A stretch of DNA of 64,000 bases from Mycobacterium sp. ELW1 (GTDB lineage: Bacteria > Actinomycetota > Actinomycetes > Mycobacteriales > Mycobacteriaceae): the NCBI RefSeq assembly GCF_008329905.1, contig NZ_CP032155.1, positions 6,014,001 through 6,078,000 on the forward strand. Reading direction: 5' to 3'. Both the position numbers and the translations under genes were made by a program. This document shows positions 39,444 to 46,976 of the stretch, one piece after another. The notes below the pieces were generated by a model. That model was not told the origin of the DNA, did not search any database, and was given only the letters and a program-made list of their open reading frames with translations. Each line of letters starts with the position of its first letter. Position 1 is the stretch's first letter.

Positions 39444-40190
39444 CTACCTCGGCGGGTCTCCGCGCCACATGAAGCTGTTGACGTACTTGCCCATGTCCTT
39501 GGCGATATCGAGGTTCGCCGGTGACGGGGGCCCCGGCCCGTCGTCGGGCCCGAACTGATGGAACGGCCCCACCGCGCCGGCGACCAGAGCGAGATCGTTC
39601 TTGACCGCGACGATGACGATGACGCGCTGGTGCACGGAATCGGTCGCGGTGCCCTTCGGCCAGTCGTCGGCGACCTCGCCGTAGCCCGGCTCGTACCCGA
39701 GGATCGCGTTGGGCAGCTCATAGGACGTCACCGCGTCCGGGAAGAGCTGATTGAGCAGGTCGTCGGCCACCTGGCGAGCGTTGCGGCCCTTCGCCGGCTC
39801 GCTGAACAACCGCAACGTGCCCCCCTCACCGACGGTCAGCTCGGCGCGCACCCCGTTGGGCTCGATGGTCACGTCGTAGGCGGTTCCGGGCGATGGATAG
39901 GACACCGAGAACGACCCGTCGGGGGCGAAGAAGCGCGGATTGATGGCCACCGGCAGCCCCGTCGGCGGCCGGCCGCAGTCGGGTGGGCAGTGGTAGGTGA
40001 TCGCGGTGGGCGTTATTCGGGTGGCCAGGATGCTCAGCGCCATCATCGCGGCGACCAGGACGATCACCCACAGCCCGATGGTCACGAAATAGCCGGGGCC
40101 ACGCTGCCTGCGGGCTCGGTAGTTGCCTGCGGGTACCGCGTAGCCCGCGAACGAGTCGGCGGCGTCGGCGTCTGTTGTCAGATCGGTCAT
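39444..40190 (-). CDS. Conserved mycobacterial membrane protein
   Basis: A 248-residue protein with a cytoplasmic N-terminus of about 35 residues and one membrane helix (FVTIGLWVIVLVAAMMALSIL). The extracytoplasmic domain begins with a CPPDCG cysteine pair and contains SFSVSYPSPGTAYDV and QRVIVIVAVKNDLALVAGAV. The C-terminal domain looks like an alpha/beta PsbP/LpqN-type fold, though I cannot confirm this. Its start overlaps the stop of the S53 peptidase gene by 4 bp, so it probably assists or accompanies that peptidase at the cell surface. Confidence 0.7.
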   Translation of the reverse strand: MTDLTTDADAADSFAGYAVPAGNYRARRQRGPGYFVTIGLWVIVLVAAMMALSILATRITPTAITYHCPPDCGRPPTGLPVAINPRFFAPDGSFSVSYPSPGTAYDVTIEPNGVRAELTVGEGGTLRLFSEPAKGRNARQVADDLLNQLFPDAVTSYELPNAILGYEPGYGEVADDWPKGTATDSVHQRVIVIVAVKNDLALVAGAVGPFHQFGPDDGPGPPSPANLDIAKDMGKYVNSFMWRGDPPR

Positions 40191-41812
40191 CGGCGCAGCG
40201 ACTTCAGCACGAGAAGGGCCTTGATCAGGTTGTCGACGTTGGGCGTTCCCAGCCCGGTGATCATGTCGTAGCCGGCCACGACGGGCGTCACCGCGTTGGC
40301 TCCGAGATAGATGTCGCGGAAGGCGGGTACCTCGGCGCCGCCGGCGATGTCGTAGAGCAGCGGGTTGAAGTCACCGAGCTGCTCCAAGCCGCGCGCGGTC
40401 AGGAATTGGTTCATCACCGCGGCGATTCCGGCCCAGATCGGCGCCGCCTGCGAGGTGCCCCCTCCGACCAGGATCTGGCCGTTGAACACGAATTTCACCC
40501 CGGTGAACGGGTCGGCCACCGCGGCGATGTCGGGTACCAGCCGCTTGTCGCGTGGGCCGGCGCGGGTTCCGGTGTCCTGCCACGACGGGCGCGCGAACAA
40601 CACCGACGCGCCGCCGCCGCTGCCCTGGGTCAACGGGACGTCGTACCACCCTTGTTCGGCCAGCCACTGACCCTGGGAATCGGTGGACAGCGTCGTTCCC
40701 CCGACACCGGTCACCTCCGGCAGCGAGGCCATCACGTCGACTCCGTAGTCGTCCGGGCTCGGCGGATCCGACCAGGTCTTGCCGCCTTTGCACTCCAGGC
40801 CGGCCAGATCTCCACTGGCGACGAAGGCCGTCGTCCCGTTGCGCTGGGCGCGGGCCAGCGCCGAGCGCACCGGCGCCAGGTCGGCGCGGGAGAGGAGTCG
40901 ATCACAGCCCCAGCCGATTGAGAAGCTCCACACCGCTCCCGGGTAGGTGCGGTCGACATCTTCCATCAGCTTGCCGAGCTTGACGTAGGTCGCGTCGCCT
41001 TCGGCGGTGGACCGGGCGTTGACCAGAACGATCCGCGCCGAAGGCGCGATCGCGTGCACGAACTGGACGTCCATGCTCGCCTCACCGCGCCGCTCGGGCG
41101 GCATCCCGCCCATCACCTCGAGGTTGAACTTGGGCAGCGAGAACCAGTCGGAGAACTTGTCCAGGTCGCGTTGGTCGACGCCGTCGAAGGTGAAGACGAC
41201 GACAGTCTGACCCTTTCCGGTGTAACCCGCGGAGGTCAGCGGGTTGACGTTGTAGGCGGTGAGCAACTCTGTGGGCGCGAGCCCCGCATTGGGGACGTCC
41301 AGCGGCGGGGTCGGCGGAACGCCTTCGTGTGAGGGCGTGTAGCCGAGGATGCGGCCCAACTCGCTCACTTCACCGCTCAGCTGCTGCGGGACGGCCGGTT
41401 GCTGAGGCGAGGCGTAGAACACCACCCCGTTGCTGCGGCGGTAGTCGTGCACAGCCACGTCGAAGGCACCCGCAATCGCTCGCGGGGTGCCCTCCACGAC
41501 GGCCCACGCATCACCGTCGCGCCAGCCCACCGACAATCCGTGAGAGTCGGCCCAGGCGGTCAGCGCCGCAGGCCGGGAGGCCTCCCGCAGTTCGACGGTC
41601 AGCTGGACCCGCTGTGCGCGCGCAGGGCCGAGATCGGCGGCCTGGGCCAGCAGTCGCGCGAAGGGCCCGGCGATCAGGTTGTAGGGCAGCGACGGCGTCG
41701 GACGGTCGCCGGCGAAGACCACCATGACCACCGCCAGCGTCGCCAGAAACGGTGTCAGCGGTCGCCTCCGCCGACGCCGTTCCCACACGCGTCTCAGCAT
41801 CACCAGAACCAT
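40187..41812 (-). CDS. S53-family serine-carboxyl peptidase (sedolisin/kumamolisin-like)
   Basis: A 541-residue acid-type peptidase. A basic N-terminus and one hydrophobic segment (about residues 20-35) export or anchor it. An N-terminal pro-domain (about 60-170) precedes the peptidase domain. Catalytic residues are visible: Glu244 and Asp248 in GEASMDVQ, the oxyanion Asp335 in VASGDLAG, and the nucleophile Ser454 in GGTSQAAP. The C-terminal DIYLGAN region supplies the calcium site. S53 enzymes cleave at acidic pH, and mycobacterial members are thought to act in the envelope. It is coupled to the downstream membrane protein gene. All key residues are present, so activity is expected. Confidence 0.9.
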   Translation of the reverse strand: MVLVMLRRVWERRRRRRPLTPFLATLAVVMVVFAGDRPTPSLPYNLIAGPFARLLAQAADLGPARAQRVQLTVELREASRPAALTAWADSHGLSVGWRDGDAWAVVEGTPRAIAGAFDVAVHDYRRSNGVVFYASPQQPAVPQQLSGEVSELGRILGYTPSHEGVPPTPPLDVPNAGLAPTELLTAYNVNPLTSAGYTGKGQTVVVFTFDGVDQRDLDKFSDWFSLPKFNLEVMGGMPPERRGEASMDVQFVHAIAPSARIVLVNARSTAEGDATYVKLGKLMEDVDRTYPGAVWSFSIGWGCDRLLSRADLAPVRSALARAQRNGTTAFVASGDLAGLECKGGKTWSDPPSPDDYGVDVMASLPEVTGVGGTTLSTDSQGQWLAEQGWYDVPLTQGSGGGASVLFARPSWQDTGTRAGPRDKRLVPDIAAVADPFTGVKFVFNGQILVGGGTSQAAPIWAGIAAVMNQFLTARGLEQLGDFNPLLYDIAGGAEVPAFRDIYLGANAVTPVVAGYDMITGLGTPNVDNLIKALLVLKSLRR

Positions 41813-41954
41813 CCCATACCGACGCGGGGATCACAGAGCAGGACGCGGGGGTGCGGCGCTGCTGGAGCCGCATGTGCGATAACGATCTCGTCGGCCACCG
41901 CGATGAATTGGGTATCCGAACTTCACTTGAGGTTTGTCGTCGAGGAGGTGGACG

Positions 41955-42215
41955 GTGAAGAAACTCGGTTCAGTGGTGATCTGCGCGATCACCGCCATCG
42001 GTATCGGCATCATCGGCGCGCCCGCAGCGAGCGCGGGATGCCAGGGACTCTGGACACCGTGGGGCGGCGGCGAACGCTGCGACGGCCCGATCGATGCGAA
42101 CGGCTTCTTTCAGCGCTGCGAGACCGGGGGCGCGTTCGGGTTCAACACCCCGCAGCAGTGCTACCAGGTCGACGCGAACAATCTGGGCAACACTCAGCCC
42201 TGGATCGGGCCGTGA
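41955..42215 (+). CDS. Small exported CDGP-type protein
   Basis: An 86-residue protein starting at GTG 41955 behind an excellent GAGGAGG ribosome-binding site. The signal peptide (VKKLGSVVICAITAIGIGII) ends near AASA-GC. The mature part has four cysteines, including the CDGPIDANGFFQRC core, and ends DANNLGNTQPWIGP. The same layout, with two disulfides likely, is common in small secreted mycobacterial proteins. Function unknown. A partly similar exported protein lies at 45942-46226. Confidence 0.75.
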   Translation: MKKLGSVVICAITAIGIGIIGAPAASAGCQGLWTPWGGGERCDGPIDANGFFQRCETGGAFGFNTPQQCYQVDANNLGNTQPWIGP

Positions 42216-42218
42216 TCC

Positions 42219-42950
42219 TCACAGCGGAATGGCGAGCTGGCTCCTGATGAGCGGGGCGATCTTCTCGGCCATGTAGGCGTGGCCCGCGTCGGTGGGGTGC
42301 ACGCCGTCGGGGCCGATCAGTTCGGGGTGGCCGACGAACCAGCCCTCGGCGAGCGGATCGATGAAGACCGCGCCGACGGCTTTGGCCTGGGCGCGCAGGA
42401 TGTCGCGCTGGGCCAGCACCTCGCCCGGCGGGTCTGCCGTCGGCCACGGCGGGCCGATCACCAGGACCTTGGCTTTGGGCGCCGCCCGGCGGGCGATCTG
42501 CAGGGTCTCCCCGACCAGCACCGGGTACTTCTGCATATCGGCGGGCTGGTCGTTGCGGGATCCGAAGAACACCACCAGGGAGTCGTCGCGGTCGACGGCC
42601 CGCACGGTGAGGTCCTGGAACAGGCTGCCATGGTTGCCGCGGATCCCGTAGCCGGCGCCGCCCTCGGCGGCCACGTCGGCGTCGATTCTGGCGCCCTGTC
42701 CGGCCAGCAGCAGCCAGGCGCGGGACGTCCACGACTGCGGCCCCTGACCGCCCTCGTCGGTACCGGTCGTGTACGAGTCGCCGATCACCGCTATCCGGCT
42801 GAAACCCGAACCGCGATTGGCCAATTCATAGGTGACGGCCGGGCGGGTGTAGCCGACGATGGCGGCGAGCACCGCGACGGCCGACAGGCCGGTCGTGATG
42901 ACGCGCACAAGCCCTTCCTTGCGGATCAATGACACCCCACTGAATCTCAT
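42219..42950 (-). CDS. SGNH/GDSL-family hydrolase
   Basis: A 243-residue protein with an N-terminal membrane anchor or signal (VITTGLSAVAVLAAIVGY). The SGNH motifs are block I VIGDSYTTGTDEG (Ser nucleophile), GAGYGIRG (Gly), VVFFGSRND (Asn) and GVHPTDAGHAYMA (Asp-His). Such enzymes deacylate or acylate envelope glycans. The gene lies 62 bp after the acyltransferase stop; OafA-type acyltransferases often have a fused SGNH domain, so the two probably cooperate. It shares the reading frame of the acyltransferase 5' part because of the frameshift there, but ATG 42950 begins the true N-terminus. Confidence 0.83.
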   Translation of the reverse strand: MRFSGVSLIRKEGLVRVITTGLSAVAVLAAIVGYTRPAVTYELANRGSGFSRIAVIGDSYTTGTDEGGQGPQSWTSRAWLLLAGQGARIDADVAAEGGAGYGIRGNHGSLFQDLTVRAVDRDDSLVVFFGSRNDQPADMQKYPVLVGETLQIARRAAPKAKVLVIGPPWPTADPPGEVLAQRDILRAQAKAVGAVFIDPLAEGWFVGHPELIGPDGVHPTDAGHAYMAEKIAPLIRSQLAIPL

Positions 42951-43012
42951 GCCCGACGCAGGCAGCCTACTGCCTCCGAAGGTGTTGTCGCACACCGACG
43001 CTGGCTTCGTTA

Positions 43013-44273
43013 CTACCCGGCCCGCGCCGAGGACTGCGGAGGACGGGTATCGCGGGCATGGTCGATCGAGGCCAGCCGGCCGCCCTCGGCCCCCGGCGGG
43101 CCGCTGTGCTTGTCGTGTTTGACGTCGCGGAAGTCGACCATCCTGCGCATCCAGCGCCGGGCCGGTTCCTCGACGCCGTGGTAGAGCGCCATCGCGCCGG
43201 CCACCGCCGCGAGGATCAATCCGACGACGACGATCTTCTGCACCGATTTCGGCAGGTCGATCTGGTACTCCTGGACCGCCCAGTTCCACGAGGTGTGCAC
43301 GAGGTGTGCACGCATTTCGTGCCACCATGTACAGGCTGAACGAGATCTGCCCCCCGTACACCAGCAGCCGCGTGGACAGCAGCGCCGGCAGGGTTCCGAC
43401 GCCGATCGCCAGCGTGACGACCAGCGGCATGAACAGCACGTCGACCAGGCCGCCGGGGTCGATCATCCCGGCCACCGGGTTGGCGTCGTAGTAGTACAGG
43501 ATGCCGACCATCGCGGCGGTCAGCAGTACCGCAGCAATACCTGAGATGTGCTGCCCACGCCGGCCGATCTGCAAGCGTCGGACCGCCGCGCAGGCCAGCG
43601 CGCCGGCCAGGAACTGGGCCACGATGCGCGGCAGCCAGCTCCACGGCGTGTAGAAGTGGCCGCTGGCCAGCAGCAGCAGCGTGGGCGGCAGCGCAGCGAC
43701 GAAGGCCAGGAAGAGCAGCGTGCGCGCCCGGGTCACCCGCGCCATCCGGAAGATCACCAGGATGATCCCACCGAAGAGCAGGTAGGCCAGCCATTCCGCG
43801 CTGATCGACCAGGCCGGGCCGTCCCAGCTGGTGCCGTCGAAGAACGGTTCGAACCAGAGTTGGACCATGAACAGCTGGCGCACGTAACTGATTGCGGTGA
43901 GCTTTTCGACATCCGCCGACGGTGTGGCGCCGAAGTGCAGCGTGAAGATGATCCACGCGGCGGCGATGTGCATGGTCACCAGGTACACCGGCCACACCCG
44001 GGACAGCCGCAGCCACAGGAAGTGCAGGGTGGCCCGCCCGGAGAAATGCGATCCCATCCGGTCGAGGTAATTCCACGTCAGCACGAATCCGCTGAGGATG
44101 AAGAACAGGTCGACGCCTTGGGCACCGGCGTTGAGAAGCGGCGCGAGGTCGTCCTTGAGTCGCGGTGACGCTTCCCAGATCAGCGGCCGGAAGTGGAACA
44201 GCACCACCCATAGGGCGGCGACGATGCGAAGACCGGTCAGCGCCTTTATTTCTCCGGTCCGCACAACACCCAT
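43013..44273 (-). pseudogene. Acyltransferase 3 family (OafA-like) membrane protein, frameshifted
   Basis: Membrane O-acyltransferase. The first frame (44273 to about 43320) starts MGVVRTGEIKALTGLRIVAA and has the catalytic-region LFHFRP, GVDLFFILSGFVL and WSISAEWLAY motifs with about nine helices, ending at ISFSLYMV. The protein then continues one base over, from HEMRAHLVHTSWNWAVQE through the last helix (IVVVGLILAAVAGAMALYHG), to the stop at 43013. Removing one G from GTGG near 43319-43322 would restore about 420 residues. An 11-bp tandem duplication (43290-43311) lies beside the break. It is either a recent mutation or a sequence error. The SGNH hydrolase follows. Confidence 0.82.
43290..43311. 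repeat. Tandem 11-bp duplication at the acyltransferase frameshift
   Basis: GAGGTGTGCAC occurs twice head-to-tail. Eleven extra bases alone would not give the observed frame offset (one base modulo three), so another change is involved. A second unrelated 11-bp tandem repeat covers the gene's start codon. Confidence 0.8.
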
Positions 44274-44289
44274 TCCGAACCCATTCCGA
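44267..44289. repeat. Tandem 11-bp duplication over the acyltransferase start codon
   Basis: Two adjacent copies of an 11-bp unit containing CCCATTCCGA cover the complement of the start codon (44271-44273). The duplication leaves the reading frame downstream of the ATG intact. Confidence 0.65.
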
Positions 44290-44533
44290 CTCTTGCTTTA
44301 CGTTTCGACGCCACCTCGTCAGACGGGCCGGACCCCGCCGCCCCCGCGATTTCACCTGGGAGCCTATCAGCGCGGCAGTCGCCGGCCCGGCCTTGCAACG
44401 CTGTGGGGTTGCTGGACACCGTCCTGTCCGGCCGTTTGCTGGGCTGTGATCGCGGCAACACCGCGCGGGTCGACAGCCGGTTGACGACGGCGTGCTCGAC
44501 GCAGTTCGGGAGCCATTGCCGGCCACCCTCGAA

Positions 44534-45295
44534 TCAGGTTGCCGCCCAGCCACCGTCGACGCTGAGGATTGTTCCGTGGATGTTGGCGGCGTCGTCACTG
44601 GCCAGGAACACCACCGCGGCCGCGACCTCCTCCGGGGTGCTGACCCGCCGCGACGGCAGGCGGCTCAGTGTCGGCGCGATGTGGTCGGCGAACTCGGCCT
44701 GCCGTTCGGTGCCGATCGGGCCGGGGGCCACGGCGTTGACCCGAACACCGTGCGGGCCGTACTCGTCGGCCCAGGACTGGGTGAACGAATGGATCGCGGC
44801 TTTGTTGGCGCTGTAGACCGCCGATCCGCTGGATCCGCGCAACCCGGTGATCGAGCCGATGTTGACGATCGCGCCGCTACCCTGGGCAACCATGCGCGGT
44901 GCCAGCACACCGGTCAGCAAAAATGGCGTGAACACGTTGACACCGAACACATCTCGCAGCTCCTGCTCGGTGACATCGGCGGTCGGCGTGGGCATCAGCA
45001 GGGTGGCCGCGTTGTTCACCAGGATGTCGATGCCGCCGGCCGCCTCGGTGGCCGCGTCGGCCAGATGCCGGGCGGCGGCACCGCCGGCTCCCAGATCGGC
45101 GGCGACGAAGGCGGCGTCCCCGCCTGCCGAACGGATATCGGCGACGACGGCGTCGCCGCGGGTTGTGTCCCGTCCGCTCACGACGACGAAGGCGCCCTCA
45201 GCCGCGAGGGATTTCGCGACGGCGACCCCGAGGCCGCCTGTGGAACCGGTGACAAGTGCTCTGCGCCCGGCCAACCGGGTATCTTTTGGACTCAT
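44534..45295 (-). CDS. Short-chain dehydrogenase/reductase (SDR)
   Basis: A 253-residue classical SDR. The cofactor motif is TGSTGGLGVA (about residues 16-25), NNAA follows near 93, and the catalytic residues are Ser in IVNIGSITG and Tyr-Lys in YSANK. The last motif is DGGWAAT. The pattern fits an NAD(P)-dependent 3-oxoacyl-ACP-reductase-like enzyme. Its ATG overlaps the start of the divergent tetR, and both lie within a perfect palindrome, so the TetR very likely represses this gene. Substrate unknown. Confidence 0.9.
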   Translation of the reverse strand: MSPKDTRLAGRRALVTGSTGGLGVAVAKSLAAEGAFVVVSGRDTTRGDAVVADIRSAGGDAAFVAADLGAGGAAARHLADAATEAAGGIDILVNNAATLLMPTPTADVTEQELRDVFGVNVFTPFLLTGVLAPRMVAQGSGAIVNIGSITGLRGSSGSAVYSANKAAIHSFTQSWADEYGPHGVRVNAVAPGPIGTERQAEFADHIAPTLSRLPSRRVSTPEEVAAAVVFLASDDAANIHGTILSVDGGWAAT

Positions 45296-45302
45296 GAGTC
45301 CA
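45287..45302. promoter_or_regulatory. Operator 1 of the divergent SDR/tetR pair
   Basis: TGGACTCATGAGTCCA is a perfect 16-bp palindrome covering the SDR start codon (45295). A related copy lies 35 bp to the right, centre to centre. Confidence 0.72.
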
Positions 45303-45320
45303 TATGCTTCGCCTTTAAAA

Positions 45321-45923
45321 ATGGACCTGCAAGTCCAAAATCTGACGGCGAAGGGCCGCGCCACCCGGCAGCGGATCATCGAGGGAGCCGCCGCCGAGAT
45401 CCGTGCCCGCGGCGTCGCGCTGACCACCCTCGACGACGTCATGGCGCGCACTCACACCTCCAAAAGCCAGCTCTTCCATTACTTTCCCGGCGGCAAGGAG
45501 CAGCTGCTGCTGGCGGTCGCGGCGCTCGAGTCCCAGATGGTGCTCGACGACCAGCAGCCTCATCTCGGCGCGCTCACATCCTGGGCGGCGTGGCAGCGGT
45601 GGCGGGATTCAGTGGTCGACCGCTACCGCCGGCAGGGCCAGAACTGCCCGATCGCGGTGCTGATGTCGGAGATCGGGCGCACCACGCCGGGGGCCGAGGC
45701 TGTCACCGCCGAGCTGATCGTCCAGTGGAGCGGCGCGATCGCGGCCGGCATCCGGTCGATGCAGGAGCAGGGCAAAGTGTCCGAATCGGTGAACGCCGAG
45801 CGAGCCGCGGCAGCGTTGCTGGCCGGAATTCAGGGCGGGGTCGGCATCATGCTCGCGACCGGCGACCTGAGCTATCTGGAAGCCGCCCTGGACCAGGGCA
45901 TCGGCGCGCTGCGCGCGCCATGA
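45321..45923 (+). CDS. TetR-family regulator of the divergent SDR gene
   Basis: A 200-residue repressor starting MDLQVQNLTAKGRATRQRII. The helix-turn-helix is about residues 30-55 (LTTLDDVMARTHTSKSQLFHYFPGGKEQLL), and the C-terminal domain has CPIAVLMSEIGRTTPGAEAV, a feature of TetR_C_7/YxaF-like members. An ATG at 45294 is a less likely start because it would add a poorly conserved N-terminus. Two related palindromes overlap both divergent starts, indicating cooperative self- and target repression. Confidence 0.87.
   Translation: MDLQVQNLTAKGRATRQRIIEGAAAEIRARGVALTTLDDVMARTHTSKSQLFHYFPGGKEQLLLAVAALESQMVLDDQQPHLGALTSWAAWQRWRDSVVDRYRRQGQNCPIAVLMSEIGRTTPGAEAVTAELIVQWSGAIAAGIRSMQEQGKVSESVNAERAAAALLAGIQGGVGIMLATGDLSYLEAALDQGIGALRAP
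45322..45337. promoter_or_regulatory. Operator 2 of the divergent SDR/tetR pair
   Basis: TGGACCTGCAAGTCCA repeats the TGGAC-N6-GTCCA layout of operator 1 and matches its own complement at 14 of 16 positions. It overlaps the proposed tetR ATG (45321). Confidence 0.65.
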
Positions 45924-45941
45924 GCCCGAACCCTGACGGCC

Positions 45942-46226
45942 TCAGCCGCCGTTCTGCGCCATCGCCCAGCACGTGACCGAGTGCCACAGGTTGCAGGGGA
46001 TGCCGTTCATCGTGGGGATCTGGTTGGGCTGGATGTTGGTGGTCACGTTGTCCGGGCCGATCGCCTGCGGAACCTGACCGCCTGACGGGCCGGATGTGCA
46101 CACCCCGGGGAATCGGCTCTGGACCGTCCCATTCGGGCAGTCAGCGGACGCCGGTGCGGCGAGCACAAGCGATCCCGACGTGAGCGCCACCGCACACGCG
46201 CCGATGAGAAGTCGTTTCACAGTCAC
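45942..46226 (-). CDS. Small exported Cys-containing protein
   Basis: A 94-residue protein starting at GTG 46226 (or GTG 46220). The signal peptide VKRLLIGACAVALTSGSLVL ends near PASA-DC. The mature part has four cysteines (DCPNG, GVCTSG, GIPCNLW, VTCWAMAQ) and the motif IGPDNVTTNIQPNQIPTMNG. Length, signal and cysteine number recall the CDGP-type protein at 41955, without clear sequence identity. Function unknown. Confidence 0.72.
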   Translation of the reverse strand: MTVKRLLIGACAVALTSGSLVLAAPASADCPNGTVQSRFPGVCTSGPSGGQVPQAIGPDNVTTNIQPNQIPTMNGIPCNLWHSVTCWAMAQNGG

Positions 46227-46320
46227 CTGATTCCGCCTCGAGCAGGCCTCGGGTCCAACCACTTAACCACGATATCGACGGCGCAGCCAGATTCGTTAGC
46301 GTTTACCAGCGACGACGCGG

Positions 46321-46788
46321 CTACGGGCTGAGCACGCCGGCGGCCGGCAACGACGGCACTGACGGCACGGCATTGAGCGTGTTGAGTGCGCCCGACGCCT
46401 GGTTGGCGGTGCTGAGCATCTGCATCAGCGGCCCGAAGTTCCCATTGCCGAGTTCGGCCATCACCGCCGGGCATTGGGACCGGATGGCCTGCTCGGCCAC
46501 GAACCCGGTCACCTGGGAGGCCAGGCCGCCGTGTCCGCTGGCCGTGGTGGCATTGGAAACCAGGCTGCTGCCCGGCTTGACCAGCATCGGGCAGATCTGC
46601 TGGCCGATTTGCTCGATCAGCTGACTGATACCTGTCGAGTTCAGCAGGCTACTGACGCCCGCCGTGTCCGCGTGGGCGGGCGCCGGCCAGGCGGCTACGG
46701 CGACAACTGTTCCTGCCATCACGGCCAGCGATCGCAGTGCGAAGGCGGTGCCGCCGGTCGATTCACGATCGAAAGTGCGCACGGTCAT
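46321..46788 (-). CDS. Exported hypothetical protein
   Basis: A 155-residue protein begun at MTVRTFDRES; an upstream ATG at 46839 only lengthens the N-terminus. The signal region ALRSLAVMAGTVVAVAAW ends at AHA-DT. The mature part is helical, with two cysteines (QQICPMLV and IRSQCPAVM) likely paired, and a Pro/Val-rich C-terminus. No family is recognised. It stands alone between an exported protein and the PTS gene. Confidence 0.68.
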   Translation of the reverse strand: MTVRTFDRESTGGTAFALRSLAVMAGTVVAVAAWPAPAHADTAGVSSLLNSTGISQLIEQIGQQICPMLVKPGSSLVSNATTASGHGGLASQVTGFVAEQAIRSQCPAVMAELGNGNFGPLMQMLSTANQASGALNTLNAVPSVPSLPAAGVLSP

Positions 46789-46976
46789 GTGGGTCCTACT
46801 CTGGCTCGATCGGCTCAAAGCGAGAGCCACTGATGTCACTTCGGTAACAGTGGTCTACTCAGGTCACACTTTGGGCACGGAACCATAAAGGTTCGAAGCC
46901 TATGCGTTTCCTCTACGCGATCTGTGCGCCGCGGGTGCGACACTTCCCCGTTTCAGCGATACTGCGCGCCCGGCCG

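Noticed and set aside
41955..46226. The two small four-Cys exported proteins as direct paralogues
   Set aside because: Only general layout (signal peptide, four cysteines) is shared; the sequences do not align convincingly.
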